This document shows, one piece after another, positions 41,167 through 54,068 of a stretch of 64,000 bases of DNA. Position 1 is the first letter of the stretch; each line of letters opens with the position of its first letter. The DNA is from Hydrangea macrophylla (Eukaryota; Streptophyta; Magnoliopsida; Cornales; Hydrangeaceae): assembly GCA_033977485.1 (NCBI GenBank), contig CM066982.1, positions 35,380,218 through 35,444,217 of the forward strand, given 5' to 3'. A program made the translations under genes and the position numbers. Below the pieces are notes generated by a model. It was given only the letters and a program-made list of their open reading frames with translations, was not told where the DNA came from and did no database searches.

Positions 41167-41675
41167 CTCCTCAATCGTCTGGATAATCCCATTTAGGCCT
41201 CCAGAGGTTCCGGTATTCGCGAAAAGGCCCTATTTCATCCGAAATTCACAGAAAATGCGTGCAAACTCCAAATTGAGGTTGTGATATACCGTTGGAAAGG
41301 TAATGGAGTCTACTTTACATAAAAAAAAGTTCGGGGATATGTCACTTTGAAAATATTTGCGGTATTTGTGATAAAAGCCGATTTGATCGCCTTTTTCGCC
41401 TTTAGAAATTCACAATAAAATCGTTTTAAATCCAAAAATTACGTGTGATATACCGTTGGAAAGCTATTGACCTCTAGTATCCATGAAAAATATTTGAAAA
41501 CTGTTACGGTGATTCGGTTCTAAAGTCAAACTCTGGTCAAACCTGGGATTCCCGGGAAGTTCTGGAAACCTCTGGGAGCTCCCAAGAGCTGACGTTTTTG
41601 CTCGATTTTCTTTTAAAACTCATTTTAATACTTTCCACATGATCTAGAATGATTCTAGAAAATTTGGACGATTTC

Positions 41676-41732
41676 GGTCAAACTTGGTCAAACCTTGGTC
41701 AAACCTGGTCAAACCTTGGTCAAACTGGTCAA
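41676..41732 (-). promoter_or_regulatory. Array of six TTGACC sites
   Basis: GGTCAA, the complement of TTGACC, occurs six times here at 9-11 bp spacing, against five in the first LTR and eight in the third. Confidence 0.5.
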
Positions 41733-42013
41733 CGGGGACTTTCCGGGAACTTCCGGGGGGTCTCTGGGAGCTGACAATTACATTCGATTTTACTTAAAAA
41801 CTCATTTTATCATTTTTCTTACGATGTAGCATTTTTCCAGAACTTTTGGTCCAAATCTGGGAGCTTTAGGGCTTTCAGGGGCATTTTGGTCATTCCGAGC
41901 ATTTTGAGAGATAGAATTGACTTCCAGGAGTCCTTTTGAGTCTTTTCGATCATTGTGAACCACCAAGCTATGGGTCTCCTAAATCTGATATCCGAAAAAA
42001 TGGGGTGTCTACA

Positions 42014-42027
42014 GTTTGCCCCTCTTT
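42014..42027 (-). other. Polypurine tract of the inverted Tat copy
   Basis: The complement of GTTTGCCCCTCTTT is AAAGAGGGGCAAAC, identical to 34321-34334. It confirms the orientation of this copy. The 42028-42754 stretch beyond is noncoding and holds the GATACGTAGGCA motif in reverse (about 42148-42220). Confidence 0.8.
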
Positions 42028-42754
42028 GGCATGAACTTGCGGGGCAACGCATGTGGCAAGCGAGTGCCAATGCTTTAAAGAGACAGGACTTTTTGGAGGC
42101 TATAGATTTAGGATAAAAAAAGCATTGCAAAAGATGCAATGATGCTGAGGTCTAGTGCTGGTCGTGCTCTGCGTGAGCTGCCTACGTATCCCAAGAGGAA
42201 TCAGACCAGGACGTAATTTAGGGCACAGAGGAATAAATCACATATGCATATGCACAACAATCAGGCGGATGCTATGCTATGAGTATGATATGAAATGCAT
42301 GGATGTGATATGATTGTGTACATGAGTCCTATTATGTCTATTGTTATGATCCTAGTATGAGCAGGTGTTGTAGGGTGTGCCACTCCGAGTGGGCTGGTGC
42401 TGTGCTAATATTTGTGACTGCGATGTGGTGGATGACTCGGATAAGGACATCAAGGTTTAGAAGACTCTGGGTCTAGGAGTAAACTTCTGTAATTTGGGAA
42501 GTGCATTTTGCAAACGAGTGAGATAGACCAGATGCTCGTTGTTTAGAAGACGATAGCCGAAGGTGACTGAGGGATCTTATGATAAATTCTATGAGAATGG
42601 ACATATGAGAAAACTCATGATAATCAGGAGACACGGAGCCGTGGAAGGACGATGCTTTTGTTTTCAAAATCTGGACGTGGGCGATATTCTGATTGTTCCT
42701 GATGGCCGATTTTCGGGAGTTGGTTCCTCTTTTGTTACTTTCCACTGGGGATAG

Positions 42755-43275
42755 TATCTTTCCATTTCTGTCCTCAGGGGATGATGTAGGGTTCTCGGAG
42801 AATCTTTTTTTCTTTGATCGAGAACCAGGACCCATCTCTGAATCTCTCACGATTGATCAAGTCTTTCGGCGCTTAATCAAAGAGGGCCGGTCGGGGCCTC
42901 CGGGAGCTTGTATCTTTCTGTTTCTGTCCTCAGGGGATGATGTAGGGTTCTCGGAGAATCTCTTTTTCTTTGATCGGGAACCAAGACTCATCTCTGAATC
43001 TCTCATGGTTGATCAAGTCTTTCGGCGCTCAATCCAAGAGGGCCGGTCGGGGCCTCCAGGAGCTGGTATCTTTCTGTTTCTGTCCTCCGGGGATGTTCTC
43101 GGAGAATCTCTTTTTCTTTGATCAGGAACCAGGACCCATCTCTAAATCTCTCACGGTTGATCAAGTCTTTCAGCGCTCAATCTAAGAGGGCCGGTCGGGC
43201 CCTCTGGGAGCTGGTATCTTTCTGTTTCTGTCCTCAGGGGATGATGTAGGGTTCTCGGAAAATCTCTTTTTTTCT
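42755..43275. repeat. Tandem repeat, unit about 154 bp, inverted counterpart
   Basis: GGTTCTCGGAGAATCT-type phrases recur at about 42791, 42945, 43096 and 43247. One unit is shortened by a deletion near 43090. Confidence 0.83.
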
Positions 43276-43565
43276 ATTTATTTGGTGCATCAGTCAAAAT
43301 CCAGGATTCGTTATCGAAACTCAAATGCTTGATCAAAATTTATGACGTTCGTCCTGAAGCAGTCGATTCGGATCTTTGGGAGTCGATTTCTCTTAATTTC
43401 TGCCTACTGGAGGTAGCCCTGACAACTTTTGGACTGTTGGGGGTAAAACCCCATAAATCTTGACAGATCGGGGCCACCGGGGCTGATTGGGGCCAAAAAT
43501 GGGCTAAAAAAGGCCAAAACTGGCCAAAACTGGGCAAAATGGAGCAAAGCGGGGCCCGCGGGGAG

Positions 43566-43606
43566 CAATGCCGCGGTGGCAATTGGCCAGTGCCGCGGCG
43601 GCACTG
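43566..43606. repeat. Word cluster upstream of the PMD gene in the inverted copy
   Basis: AATGCCGCGGTGGCAATTGG and AGTGCCGCGGCGGCACTGG lie 220-260 bp before the ATG at 43827, the same place as in the first copy. Confidence 0.65.
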
Positions 43607-43826
43607 GGTGGCCGGACTTCATTTTTGTATATTTTGGGTTTTTGAGTTTTTCACGCTCATTCTTGGCCATTTTGGGGAGTTTTCGGAGCCAAAATCCGTC
43701 AAAACGCAGCTTGTACGCGCTCAGGTGAGTAATCTTTCCCCGTGGTTGGAATTTTGATTGGTGTTTTGGTTTGCTCAATTTTCCAAGAAGAAAGTTTAAC
43801 TTTGACTTCAATTTTCTTTGTGATCC

Positions 43827-45977
43827 ATGGCTTCGAGCTCGAGGAGACCATCTAAGAAGGCCAAGGAACGAATGAAAGCCGAAATGCAAACCCCGGACTT
43901 GATTTTACGGGACCCCCAACGTCATCTTTCGGCCGCGGCTCTAGCGAGCTTGGTATGTGAAACTTTCGATAGTTTAGGACTATTTTCATGTATTGTTATA
44001 GTTTTGTGAGCCGTAGTGTGCACCTAGAGATTGTTAGAAGTCCGATTTATGCTCGAACGTTGATTTTGTGAATTTGGACCTCGGGTCATGAATAGTGATT
44101 TTGTGCATCGTTTTTGTTGTCTTTGGTATGTGCAGGTGCCAGAAGTGACATTGAAGGGCCACGGTAGCCTTGCTCACGCTTTTCTGTGGTATACTCAACT
44201 CTCGCCTACCGTCAAGAGGATGGTAGACGATGCCGGGTTTGGCGGCTTTGTCATTCTAGTTTCAAAGAGCAGCAATGATCTGGCACACTTTTATGCTCTG
44301 GTTGAGAGATGGTGGGACACCACCAATACTTTCCACCTACCGTTTGGTGAGATGACAATGACGCCCTTTGATTTCTCTATGATTTCCGGCTTGAGGGTTG
44401 GCGGGAAACGCCTCATTCTGGATTATTTCTATGAGATAAACCCTGAGGCTGTCGAGATATTGATCGGGGATGTTCTCCCTAATCTGGAGAGGCACTGGTT
44501 TCCTTGTGGTTGGCTTTACCGGGCCTATGGCAGAGGGAATCATAACCTGAACAATTCTCAGCTTTTGAGGGTATATCTTCTGTATGTCCTTGGTTGCTTG
44601 ATCTTTGCGACACGGAATGACCGGGTGAGCTTGAGACTCCTTTCTTGCCTGGCGACCATTGATGAGATCCCCTCCTACGATTGGGGCAGTACTGCCCTGG
44701 CCCATCTTTACAAGCACATGAGTGAGGTTTCCTGGGGCGATATTAAATCGACAGGGGGATTCTGGCGAGCTTGGGAGGTATGTATTGCATCTTCTTTTAT
44801 CTTTTGGCTTTTCGATTTCTGTACTCTTTCTGGTTTTCTCCTTTGTCTGTGCAGCTTTGGAGCTTCGAGTACCTGAAGATGTTAGCTCCCTCCCCTGCGG
44901 ATGAATCAGGAGAAGACGAGGATGGCATGGCTCCTGTGCCTTTGTTTCCACGAGGCTTGAGATGGCGGAGGGATGTTGTGGAGTAAAGAGCGGGGCCCAT
45001 CGGATTGTTTTGCTCAGAAATTTCTTAACCGGGCTGATGGCTGCTAGTGTTGATTGGATGCCTTGGGAGCGCATCGCCTATGTCGCCCCAGAGGAGATAC
45101 AAGCGGTCAAACCTCTTTCCTCTTGCCGACTTCTGATGGAGAGTATCGAGTGCAGGCAATGGTTCCTTGGCAAGCGAGTGTCCCGGCAGGTAGTTGGCGG
45201 TTCAAGGTATCGCGTCCCTCATAATCCCCCTACGATGGATGCTAGTGACCTTTCTGGTGATGCTTTGCTGGCGGCCTTAGCTGGCACCGACGTTTGGGAT
45301 CATTTTCTCTCTGAGACCGGCTATGAGGCTTACCGTGGCCGCTTTCTGATGCCCAACTTCCCACTCCTGGAGGTGAGTTTCCTTTACGTTTTTGTCTCTA
45401 TCCGTTGCCTATGTTTTTGACTCATCTTTTTCCTAACTTGTTTTGTGCCTACAACTTTGCGAGATGTACAGGAGACAGGCTCCTCCGGCTTCCGATCCTA
45501 TCCCTCCTTGGGATTGGACCGTCAATGTTCTAGGCGCTGATGGCACTCCACATGCGGGTACCCTACTCAGCCAGCGGGCGTCCTCAACGTTCCTTGGAGT
45601 TACGCTGAGGAGGGTCACGCCTTGGCGGCTAGCTTACGGTCCTTGGTCCTCACGCGAGACCATCGGGTATGTCTCTAATTTTGCGCTTTCTTAAAGTTAC
45701 GAGGTTCTAACCCTGGATTTTACCCTTTGACAGATGGATGGCATGCGGCAGTTCGCCACTAGCCAGATGGCGTCCTTGGTAGGTTTCTGACTCGACTCTA
45801 TTTTTGTACTTTTTGTTGTTTCCCTACTGATTGCCTTTATTTTATTTATGTGTGCAGTACCGTGGGGGCGGGGCTGGTTCATCGAGGATTGGACCGAGGT
45901 ACAGAGGTGGTAGGAGGAGGCCGTCGCCGACATACACTCCGGGTGGTCTGATAGAGGATGAAGAAGAGGAGGACTGA
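43827..45977 (+). pseudogene. PMD gene of the inverted Tat copy, six exons, damaged
   Basis: Exons are 43827-43952, 44136-44777, 44855-45372, 45455-45666, 45734-45778 and 45858-45977, ending in TGA. Lengths are 126, 642, 518, 212, 45 and 120 nt, against 126, 642, 519, 237, 45 and 120 in the first copy. Exons 1 and 2 are open and carry the whole PMD (GEMTMTPFDFSMISGL, SYDWGSTALAHLYKHM, FWRAWE), with the tryptophan that is a stop in the other copy. Exon 3 has a one-base deletion near 44980. The acceptor of intron 3 reads ACAA in place of ACAG (45451-45454). Exon 4 has a 25-nt deletion. The gene is therefore dead, but its structure is fully conserved. Confidence 0.8.
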
Positions 45978-46347
45978 GGCCTCCTAAGCGGGAATTTTAT
46001 TTATCTTCTTTTCATGTTTTCGATTGGGTTGTACTGGTGATGTGACTATTTGGACAGTGTTTAAGCCAACGTGTAGGATGATGTGTGGAATGGTTTGTGA
46101 CTTTTGACAGAGTATTATGATGTTTTGCCTTTTAGGTCGGATAGCTTCCGGTTTGAAGGCGCAGTTGTGTGCTTGCTTTTATTTGGTGATTGTGTGTCGA
46201 TACACATATCTGTGCACTTGTGATTGTTGATGTTACTACGATGAGCAGCCTTGTGATAGTGAATGTGTTTGCTTTGCAAGTGGGATAGTCCGTGAAACGG
46301 GGAGGTGCTGCCGAAATTTTAAATTTTTCTAGAGCCGCGACAGAAAA

Positions 46348-47346
46348 ATGGCTTTGTATGATCCCGCTCAACTCACAGCTTGGCTAAACATCACGGATGG
46401 TGTGGAACGGATCAACCTCTTTAGCTACGGCTTGACCGAGCTATTCTCTCTTCGCCAGATGACCCTGAACACTGAGTTCTTGCGTGCTGCTATTGCTTAC
46501 TGGGACCCGGTGAACCATGTCTTCAATTTCAATGGCCTAGAGATATGTCCCATGTTTGAGGAGTTCTGTGCTATTCTTGGCTATGATTCTGACTCTAACA
46601 TCATTCTCCCTTCTGCTGATACCCTCAGTCCTACGCGAGGCTTGGCTGAATATCTGAATTGTTCCATCACTATTTCCCGCTTGCTGATTCAAGGTGAGGT
46701 TCTTGACATTGCTTCCATCATTAGCCGGTATGCCAGTCCTGGGAATCCCAGTGTGTATGATGCTACTCGTGGGGCTGCTCTGATTCTGTGCATGACTTCG
46801 CACTTCTTGTTCTCGAGTACTTCTAGCGTCTTAGTACATGTATGTCTCGGACTGAAGGTAGGTAAGAACCCCATGGCTATGGTTCTAGCTGAAACCTTGA
46901 ATGGCTTGGATAATGCCTTCAACCAAGGGATTCCTCTTCTTTCTGGGGTGCCTTTGGTGTTACAGGCCTGGTTATACGAGCGCCTCCAACTGTGGACGGG
47001 CCGCATACCACCGGTTTACTTTCGTCGAGCCGTGCTTCACCCTCACTACACTTTTGCTGATTGGGTTAACATGATGGGTGCTTTATCTAAAGTAGACATT
47101 TGCTGGATTGTAGGGCATTGGGACCTTCATGCTGTTACCATGAGCCTCAGGGGTCACCAGAGAGTGTGGTTGATGGGTCTGAGAGAGACTTCTTTCTATC
47201 ATCCTCGCCGTTTGGCCAGACAGTATGGGCAGGTTCAGGAGATTCCCCGGGGGTTTACTGAGAGGGTCTTTGCTTCCAGGATCAGGACTGCCACTATTGC
47301 TGCTTTCATTGATGGTTGGACTGACCGAGTAAAGGCCTACTTCTAA
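46348..47346 (+). CDS. DUF7745-like protein of the inverted Tat copy, intact ORF of 332 aa
   Basis: The ORF starts with MALYDPAQLTAWLNI and ends with TAA at 47346. Two blocks stand out: FLRAAIAYWDPVNHVFNF followed by GLEICPMFEEFCAILGYD (about residues 48-88), and VWLMGLRETSFYHPRRLARQ (about 270-290). The first resembles the pattern of plant DUF7745 proteins; no catalytic motif is visible. It lies 370 bp after the PMD gene on the same strand, antisense to the Tat genome. The frame is open here although the neighbouring PMD gene is broken; the counterpart at 14330-15329 is frameshifted. Confidence 0.72.
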   Translation: MALYDPAQLTAWLNITDGVERINLFSYGLTELFSLRQMTLNTEFLRAAIAYWDPVNHVFNFNGLEICPMFEEFCAILGYDSDSNIILPSADTLSPTRGLAEYLNCSITISRLLIQGEVLDIASIISRYASPGNPSVYDATRGAALILCMTSHFLFSSTSSVLVHVCLGLKVGKNPMAMVLAETLNGLDNAFNQGIPLLSGVPLVLQAWLYERLQLWTGRIPPVYFRRAVLHPHYTFADWVNMMGALSKVDICWIVGHWDLHAVTMSLRGHQRVWLMGLRETSFYHPRRLARQYGQVQEIPRGFTERVFASRIRTATIAAFIDGWTDRVKAYF

Positions 47347-48438
47347 AGACCTTTGAAGAAATAAAAGACGCAAAGATAAAACTAGACCTGACTGATTCTG
47401 CTCATTCCTCCAAGTGTCTTTGAACATGTGTGATTGCTTTTTGAAAGACTTTTATTTCTTTGATCATTCTCTCTTATGTAATATTCAAAGTTTGTTTATC
47501 GGTGCACCTTGGTTACTTTGGGAATCTCATTTTATGCATTTTAGCTTTCTAAAAACATTTTGTAATCGAGAATTCAATTAGATGTTATCCATAGGAAGTT
47601 CACATCTAATAACCAATGAGTAGTGTACCCTCCATATGGAATGATCACCCCTGGCGAGGTGACACAGAATGCACTACTCATCTTACAGTGAACCATTAAT
47701 GGAAGATCGTGGGTGTTTAAAATAAGACCCTCTCCCACTAGATTTGATAGAAAAGGATTTTGCTTTTGGAAAAAATTGTTTCCACAAATTACTCATAAAC
47801 ATCCAATGTTTACTAATGCGTTGAAATGGTTTTTGAATTTTATTTTGGAAAACTTGTTTTACATACATGAAAGTAACTTGTTTTACATACATGAAAGTAG
47901 TAACAATAAAATTAAATGCCAATCACAAACCAAGCACATAAAATAAAATAAAAAACTAAAATTGAAATAACGGCATTCATATGCCTCTATCTCCCATGGC
48001 TCTATCTCCATAGAGCCTCCTTCTTGGTTTGATCACCTCCAGCTCCATCTTCATGGACAACGGCTTGCTTCTCCATCTTCATGGATTTTCTAACTCTATT
48101 ACATTGGTCATATGCTTCTTTCGAAGCTTACAATTTTTCTAGAAATAGAAATAGCAACAATAAAAAATAAAAAGGCTAGGAAAACAGCTGCGACTTTCCT
48201 ATTCGCAGGATTGAAGTCGCAGTGCCCTTTACATATGCCTTATAACCAAACCAAAATACGACATAAACCAATCACAAACATCTAAATACAAAATTTAAAT
48301 AGATCTTGGTGCCATGGGAGATAGTGGATTAATCTTGCTGCAAAAGGGTTAGTCGTGCGCACATCCACGCATATATAACAAATATATGTAACTATTGGAA
48401 CCCCTAATTGATTCACACAGTACATAAACTCTTTATAT
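47347..48438. other. End of the Tat copy and unassigned sequence left of the CACTA element
   Basis: Up to about 47586 the sequence matches 14090-14320 in reverse. After that comes AT-rich DNA I cannot assign. A 27-bp unit ACTTGTTTTACATACATGAA is repeated in tandem at 47850-47900. This stretch probably belongs to the same - strand retrotransposon as 58867-60697, split by the CACTA element, but I see no shared motif that proves it. Confidence 0.4.
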
Positions 48439-48454
48439 CACTACAAGGAAAAAG

Positions 48455-48870
48455 ACTTTTTATGTCACTTTAAAACTTGTATTTATGTCACTTTTATATT
48501 GAGTGACATAATTATTTCTTGCAAGGTCTTTTTATGTCACTTTTTAAGTATTTATGTCGGTTTTTTAAAAAGTGACATAAATACTTGATTATTTATGTCA
48601 TTTGTTTAAAAAAGTGACATAAATAATAACGTATTTATGTCACTTTTTTAAAAAGTGACATAAATAATAATGCTTTTATGTCACTTTTTAAAAAAGTGAC
48701 ATAAATAAAAATACGGTGGCAATTTTGTAAATAAAACATATTTTTTTATGTCAGTTTTTGTATAAAGTGACATAAATAATGCACATTACTTATAAAGACC
48801 CTAAGTTTTTATGTCACTTTTTTTTTTAAATTGACAAACATTTTCAAAAAGTGACATAAAAAAAATTAGG
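48455..48870. repeat. Left subterminal repeats of the CACTA element
   Basis: TTTATGTCACTTTTTAAAAA and its complement AAAAAGTGACATAAATA alternate through this region, forming several near-perfect hairpins. Such repeats bind the transposase in known CACTA elements. Confidence 0.8.
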
Positions 48871-49182
48871 CGCACGCGGGAAACCAAAAATAAAAAGTGC
48901 AGAACCTTCTTTACCTTCCTCTCATCTTCCTCTCATCTTCCAAATCTTCCTCTCATCTTCCTCTCATCTCCGGTCTCTCATCTCCCGCTGGTACAGAGGA
49001 ATAGGAGGTAGCATCTTCCTCTCATCTCCTCTCAGTCTTCCGCCGGCCATCACCACCAACATCACCGCCGATGTCGCTGCCGCCGTCGTAGCCTCCCGTT
49101 GGCGTCACCTCCTCTTCTCTGGTCGTCGTCGACTGTTCCTGCACCGATGTAATCTCTCTCTACTCTTAATTTCTCTCACTCT

Positions 49183-49215
<33 letters not shown>

Positions 49216-49274
49216 TCAGATCTGTTCTCGCAACACACACATGGCTGAACAGATCTGAATCTGAGTTTTTCACA

Positions 49275-49326
<52 letters not shown>

Positions 49327-51063
49327 GCACGCATAAAGAACCTTCATTTCATTTCTATTTATCTATTTTTCCATATCTATAAATTTGAGATGTTGAAATT
49401 GAAGGTTTCTAGATTTCTGCCATGTGGTATTCTATGGTGATACGGCTACTCTGAGGTATAATTTTTCTGGACTCTTTGATATTTGAGTTAATTATAGACT
49501 ATCTCAATAATTTTGGAAATTCGTGGCTCTGTGTATAGCTAATTCTAGGTTGAGATTGAGTTATCCCTTTATTTTTTTCAGCTTTAACATAGAAATTAGT
49601 TTGATAATCCACAGACTCACAATCATATATCACGTGCATAAGCATTATTAGCTGATCACTCCAATCCAATATCCATGGGAAGGCCTAACTGAAATCATCG
49701 GATTATTGACCTCAAGTGTGCCTCTGATACACACATATGTCCTCAAGGTATTTGAATAAATTAACCTACCAACTAATCTATTTTATTTTATTTTATTTTT
49801 ACTAAATTAAGCCTTATATACCTAAGGGTTCTCTATGTTACTGTGCCAAAGGATTAGATAGGTACTCTATGTTTGGTAAATTGCCTCTGCCTAATCTTCA
49901 TATTTTTACTTCAATATTACTATAATCACATTTGGTACAATTAATCATCCTAACTTTTTTTGAGCCTATGTTTGAAGTTGAAGTTCGTAAGTATTCTCTT
50001 TTTCTTTCTATATTTTGTAAGTACCCAAATGCTTATGCATAATGTCATGTTTTGATAGCTCCCAAATGCATGTGAGTAATTCCATGGTTCCCATGTTTGG
50101 TTCTCAATTGCTTTGATAGCTTTTTTGAAAACCGTAGTATAATTAGTACTAAGCGTTGGAAGAGAATACTAAGATTTGGGACTGAATTTGTGAAGACAGT
50201 TGGCTGAGCTCTAGTTGCTCTCTTAATACAATATAGGTAACTTTTGACAATGTTGTCTATGTTTTAATTGGCTCTCTTTTTATACCTGAAGGCAACCTGT
50301 GGTTTGCACAAAAACATTTAGATTTTAGGCATGGTCTTTGGTTCTGTGTCAGAGAAAGAGAGTCTTAGGCATGGTCTTCGGTTTTAGGCGATATTCCAAC
50401 AGTTCTGACTAGGATGTTCTTTGACCTATTTGGTTCTATCTATAATTTATCTGTTCAGGGTCTAATTGGGGCTTTTTGAGCTCTTGATTTCTCATCATTA
50501 TTATGGAGTTGATTCATTTTAGTGAATGGTAATATAACAAACAAATTATCATTATGCTCATTGTTTACTACAATTTTCATATATGTTCAAACAATTGGTT
50601 ACTATGCATTTGTGACTTCTCTCCACTTCCTTTTAGGTTCTGGTTCTCTTTCTATCTTATCTCTCTATCTAACCTGACTGGGTTCCTTACTTGAGCTTGG
50701 TGAGGGAAAGGAAGTATAGAAGGCTCCCTTATTTCATAGTAATTAACATTTTGATCATAACTGTCCATTAAAATTGGACACTTTAGACCCTTGGATTTCT
50801 CAATCCTAAGGCTAAGATCTGCCTCACTAACACCATCCTCTCACCCATCTTGGATTCAAAAAAATTTTAATTTGCCTTATTTCTCTCACACGTGTCTAGG
50901 CACAACATTTACATGGCCATTTTCATAATTCATGTATATCTAAACAGAGAAATGTGAGAGGAACACAATGTCATGATGTTTTCTTCCCTTTCATGTAGCC
51001 CTTTTAGTGTGTTTCTTGAATTGATGCTATATTTAGAGAGTAGACAGAGATTGGCAGACACTT
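48871..51063. other. CACTA interior, left part: microsatellites, no supported gene
   Basis: CTCATCTTCC-type repeats (48900-49030) are followed by a GC-rich exon-like piece (49035-49140), CT and AC runs (49175-49215) and a long CT run (49275-49323). The layout looks like the 5' end of a captured gene. I do not recognise its product. The remainder is AT-rich and intron-like. Confidence 0.45.
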
Positions 51064-51386
51064 TATCAAGGAGAATATTAGTAATGGTGTGATCTGTACT
51101 CTGTTTGTGAAGATTGGTGATTAACTTGCAGCCATCCTTACAAAGGGAGTTTTGATAGGCCATTTCACTTTACTCTTAGCAATTTGTGAATGAGAGATAT
51201 ATTTGTACCAGCTTGAGGGGGAGTGTTAGAAGTTATTTATTATTATTTTTTCTTTAGATTCTCTTGTTATTGACCAAGGGTAATATTGTACTTTCTTTTC
51301 TTTTCTTTTCTTTTCTTGTTTACATATAATAAAATAGAGGAGACACAGTATGTGCTCCTTAGTTTTTGCCCTAATCAACTTCTACA
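51064..51386 (+). mobile_element. Copia remnant: end of RNase H, polypurine tract and 163-bp LTR
   Basis: A decayed frame at 51055-51160 reads HFIKENISNGVICTLFVK, a stop, then LAAILTKGV, the usual C-terminal end of copia pol. The purine tract TTGAGGGGGAG follows at about 51213-51223. The LTR is TGTTAGAAGTT to AACTTCTACA (51224-51386). There is no 5' part. Confidence 0.7.
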
Positions 51387-53386
51387 GAAGTAACTTATTC
51401 CCAAAAAGAAACTGATATATTTGAATCTGGATCCCAATATGGACATAATGATGTTGATGTTGATTTAAGAAGAAAAAGAAGAACAAGATATTAAATTTAA
51501 ACGGTATGGTTGTAACTCGTACACAGGCCTACACCTTTCGGTGAGATTGTAAGATTGTTATTGTCCAGACCTACATTGTGAGTTTTTTTTTTTAAAAAAC
51601 TTGCTTGGAAAGCTTAATCTTTCCTGTTTGCTACCATTGACATTTTTGTCACATTTTCTTCTCAAGTGACTACGAAACGGTTATCATGAATAGATTGAAA
51701 TGTAAAGTTACAATTGAGCACATGATTAACTTCTACTACTCAGGAGTTGGCCAGGGCTAGCTAATTTAGGCCCCTAGTCTAGTATGCCCCTGAGGTAGTC
51801 TGGGCTAGTGTAATGACAGCTAGTGTAGACACAAACAAGTTTTTAATTTGTGACTTATGCAATCTTTTCATTTCTACTTAATGGAGTATTAGCTGTTTGA
51901 AGGCATTGCAAGAGGGTGACTTCATTGAATTTTTTCTGCAGATTTTTCGTCATCTTGGCATGGCATGGGGTTTGCGTTGGACAACTTCATGTGAGAAAAT
52001 AAAATCTACTACGGAGATGCGCGATGTATTATTCAAACCTCTCACCCCTACTATGGACTAGGTATAATGTCATTAAGCGCATCATTCTAATTTAATTTGT
52101 TTCGACTGGCAACCATATTCAAATGCGACAGTCAGGCGAATCATTTATGATACTTCCAAGATCATTTGTAATTTTGGTGTTTAACAATTTAAATGGATTT
52201 TCATGGTTGTAAAATTTGGTCCATAGAACTCATTGTAGTTCAATGAAGTTAAGTTCAATAAATGGAGATTAGGTTTGAGAGAGAGAGAGAGAGGGAGGCA
52301 GGGAGGATGATCAAATGAATAGAAGAATAGTCAAAAATAAAACGAGAAAGGACAATTTCCTAGCTTCCTAACAAATGATTTTGATCCCGTCTAACAAGTT
52401 GTCATGGCTAACCATGGATTGGAGCTGCATTTTGGAACGAGCACAACTACATATGAATTTGTTAGAACCATTCATAGCATTCAGAAGAGTATTACTTCAA
52501 ATTCTGAGTTGCAAGGGAAGTATAGTGCAACATCTAGTGGAATCTGCATCCACTCTTCGAAAGGTATCATCTTAAGGATTAGTATATTCTCATAGCAGTT
52601 TAGAAAACTTATTCACGTAATCTGATACATTATTTCATCTTCCAATTGATTATATGTACAATTTTTATCTGAATGTAGACAGTTTCTTGTGGAATCTAGT
52701 AGAAAGGTCAGAGTAGAAGGGACAGCCGAGTTTCTTGAGGACCCCAATGTAAGTAAATGCGGTATATTTTTTGAAAAAGACATTTATGCTTCAATTGTTT
52801 TCTTCGGAGACATTGCAAAACAACTTAAACATGAAATTATATGCGAAAGCTGAACTGAATTGGTATATGTTATTGAAAAAATGAAGAATAGGAATATAAC
52901 TTTCTATGCTTATACCTACTTGCTTAGTTTAACAGCAACTGTTCAAACAATTCTACAAAACCACAATTTTGTTTGGAGGATTTGACTAATGTACCAATTT
53001 TGTTTGGAGGATTTAACAGCAACTGTTCAAACAATTCTATGTTTTTTTTGCAGTATTGAATAATTACTTTATTATCAAATTATTTGGATTGGATGAATGT
53101 TTGCTAAGTTGTCATATGTATAGTGCGGCAGTGCTTTACAAATGTGTGGGCAAGTTTGGCCTAAAATATACTGGGATTGTTATACAGAAAAGCCCCAAAA
53201 AGAATACCATTTTGTTTCTTTCCTCATCACATGCTAGACAGCGTTGCAGGTGAGGAGGGTTGAAAAAGTTGATATCATTGAACACTTTCCCCAACAGCTT
53301 ACGCTTCTCTCAGAATGTAATTGTTTAAAATAAAGGCTATTAAATGGTTTCGAGGTGAATGCGTTCTTAACTTGTTTGGTATTCAG
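51387..53386. other. CACTA interior with possible unrecognised captured exons
   Basis: Several short open pieces next to splice-like signals appear: about 52404-52571, 52680-52750 (before GTAAGT) and 53251-53320 (after GTTGCAG). They do not form one clear protein and I recognise no domain. The rest is AT-rich. Confidence 0.3.

Positions 53387-54068
<682 letters not shown>

Larger units (their letters stand above)
38783..42013 (-). repeat. Tat LTR of the inverted copy, about 3231 bp
   Basis: The - strand start is TGTAGACACCCCA (42013-42001). The end is placed at 38783. Its parts mirror those of 34335-37564: TTGACC arrays (complement at 41676-41732 and 41524-41540), word cluster 41128-41166 and TATA box 40975-40982. 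Confidence 0.85.
38783..47586 (-). mobile_element. Second Tat copy, inverted, 3' part only
   Basis: It contains an LTR (38783-42013), polypurine tract, tandem array, PMD gene, DUF7745-like gene and the start of the region after pol, all in the reverse orientation to the first Tat copy. Similarity ends near 47586, in sequence matching about 14095 of the first copy, so pol and the other LTR are missing. With the first copy it forms a large inverted repeat around the 1.2 kb MULE/PMD fragment. Confidence 0.87.

Noticed and set aside
48455..48870. CRISPR-like array
   Set aside because: The repeats are inverted and overlapping, spacers are not unique or equal in length, and the context is a plant CACTA transposon.
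52404..52571. Captured host exon with a known function
   Set aside because: It is open and next to splice-like signals, but I recognise no protein family in it.
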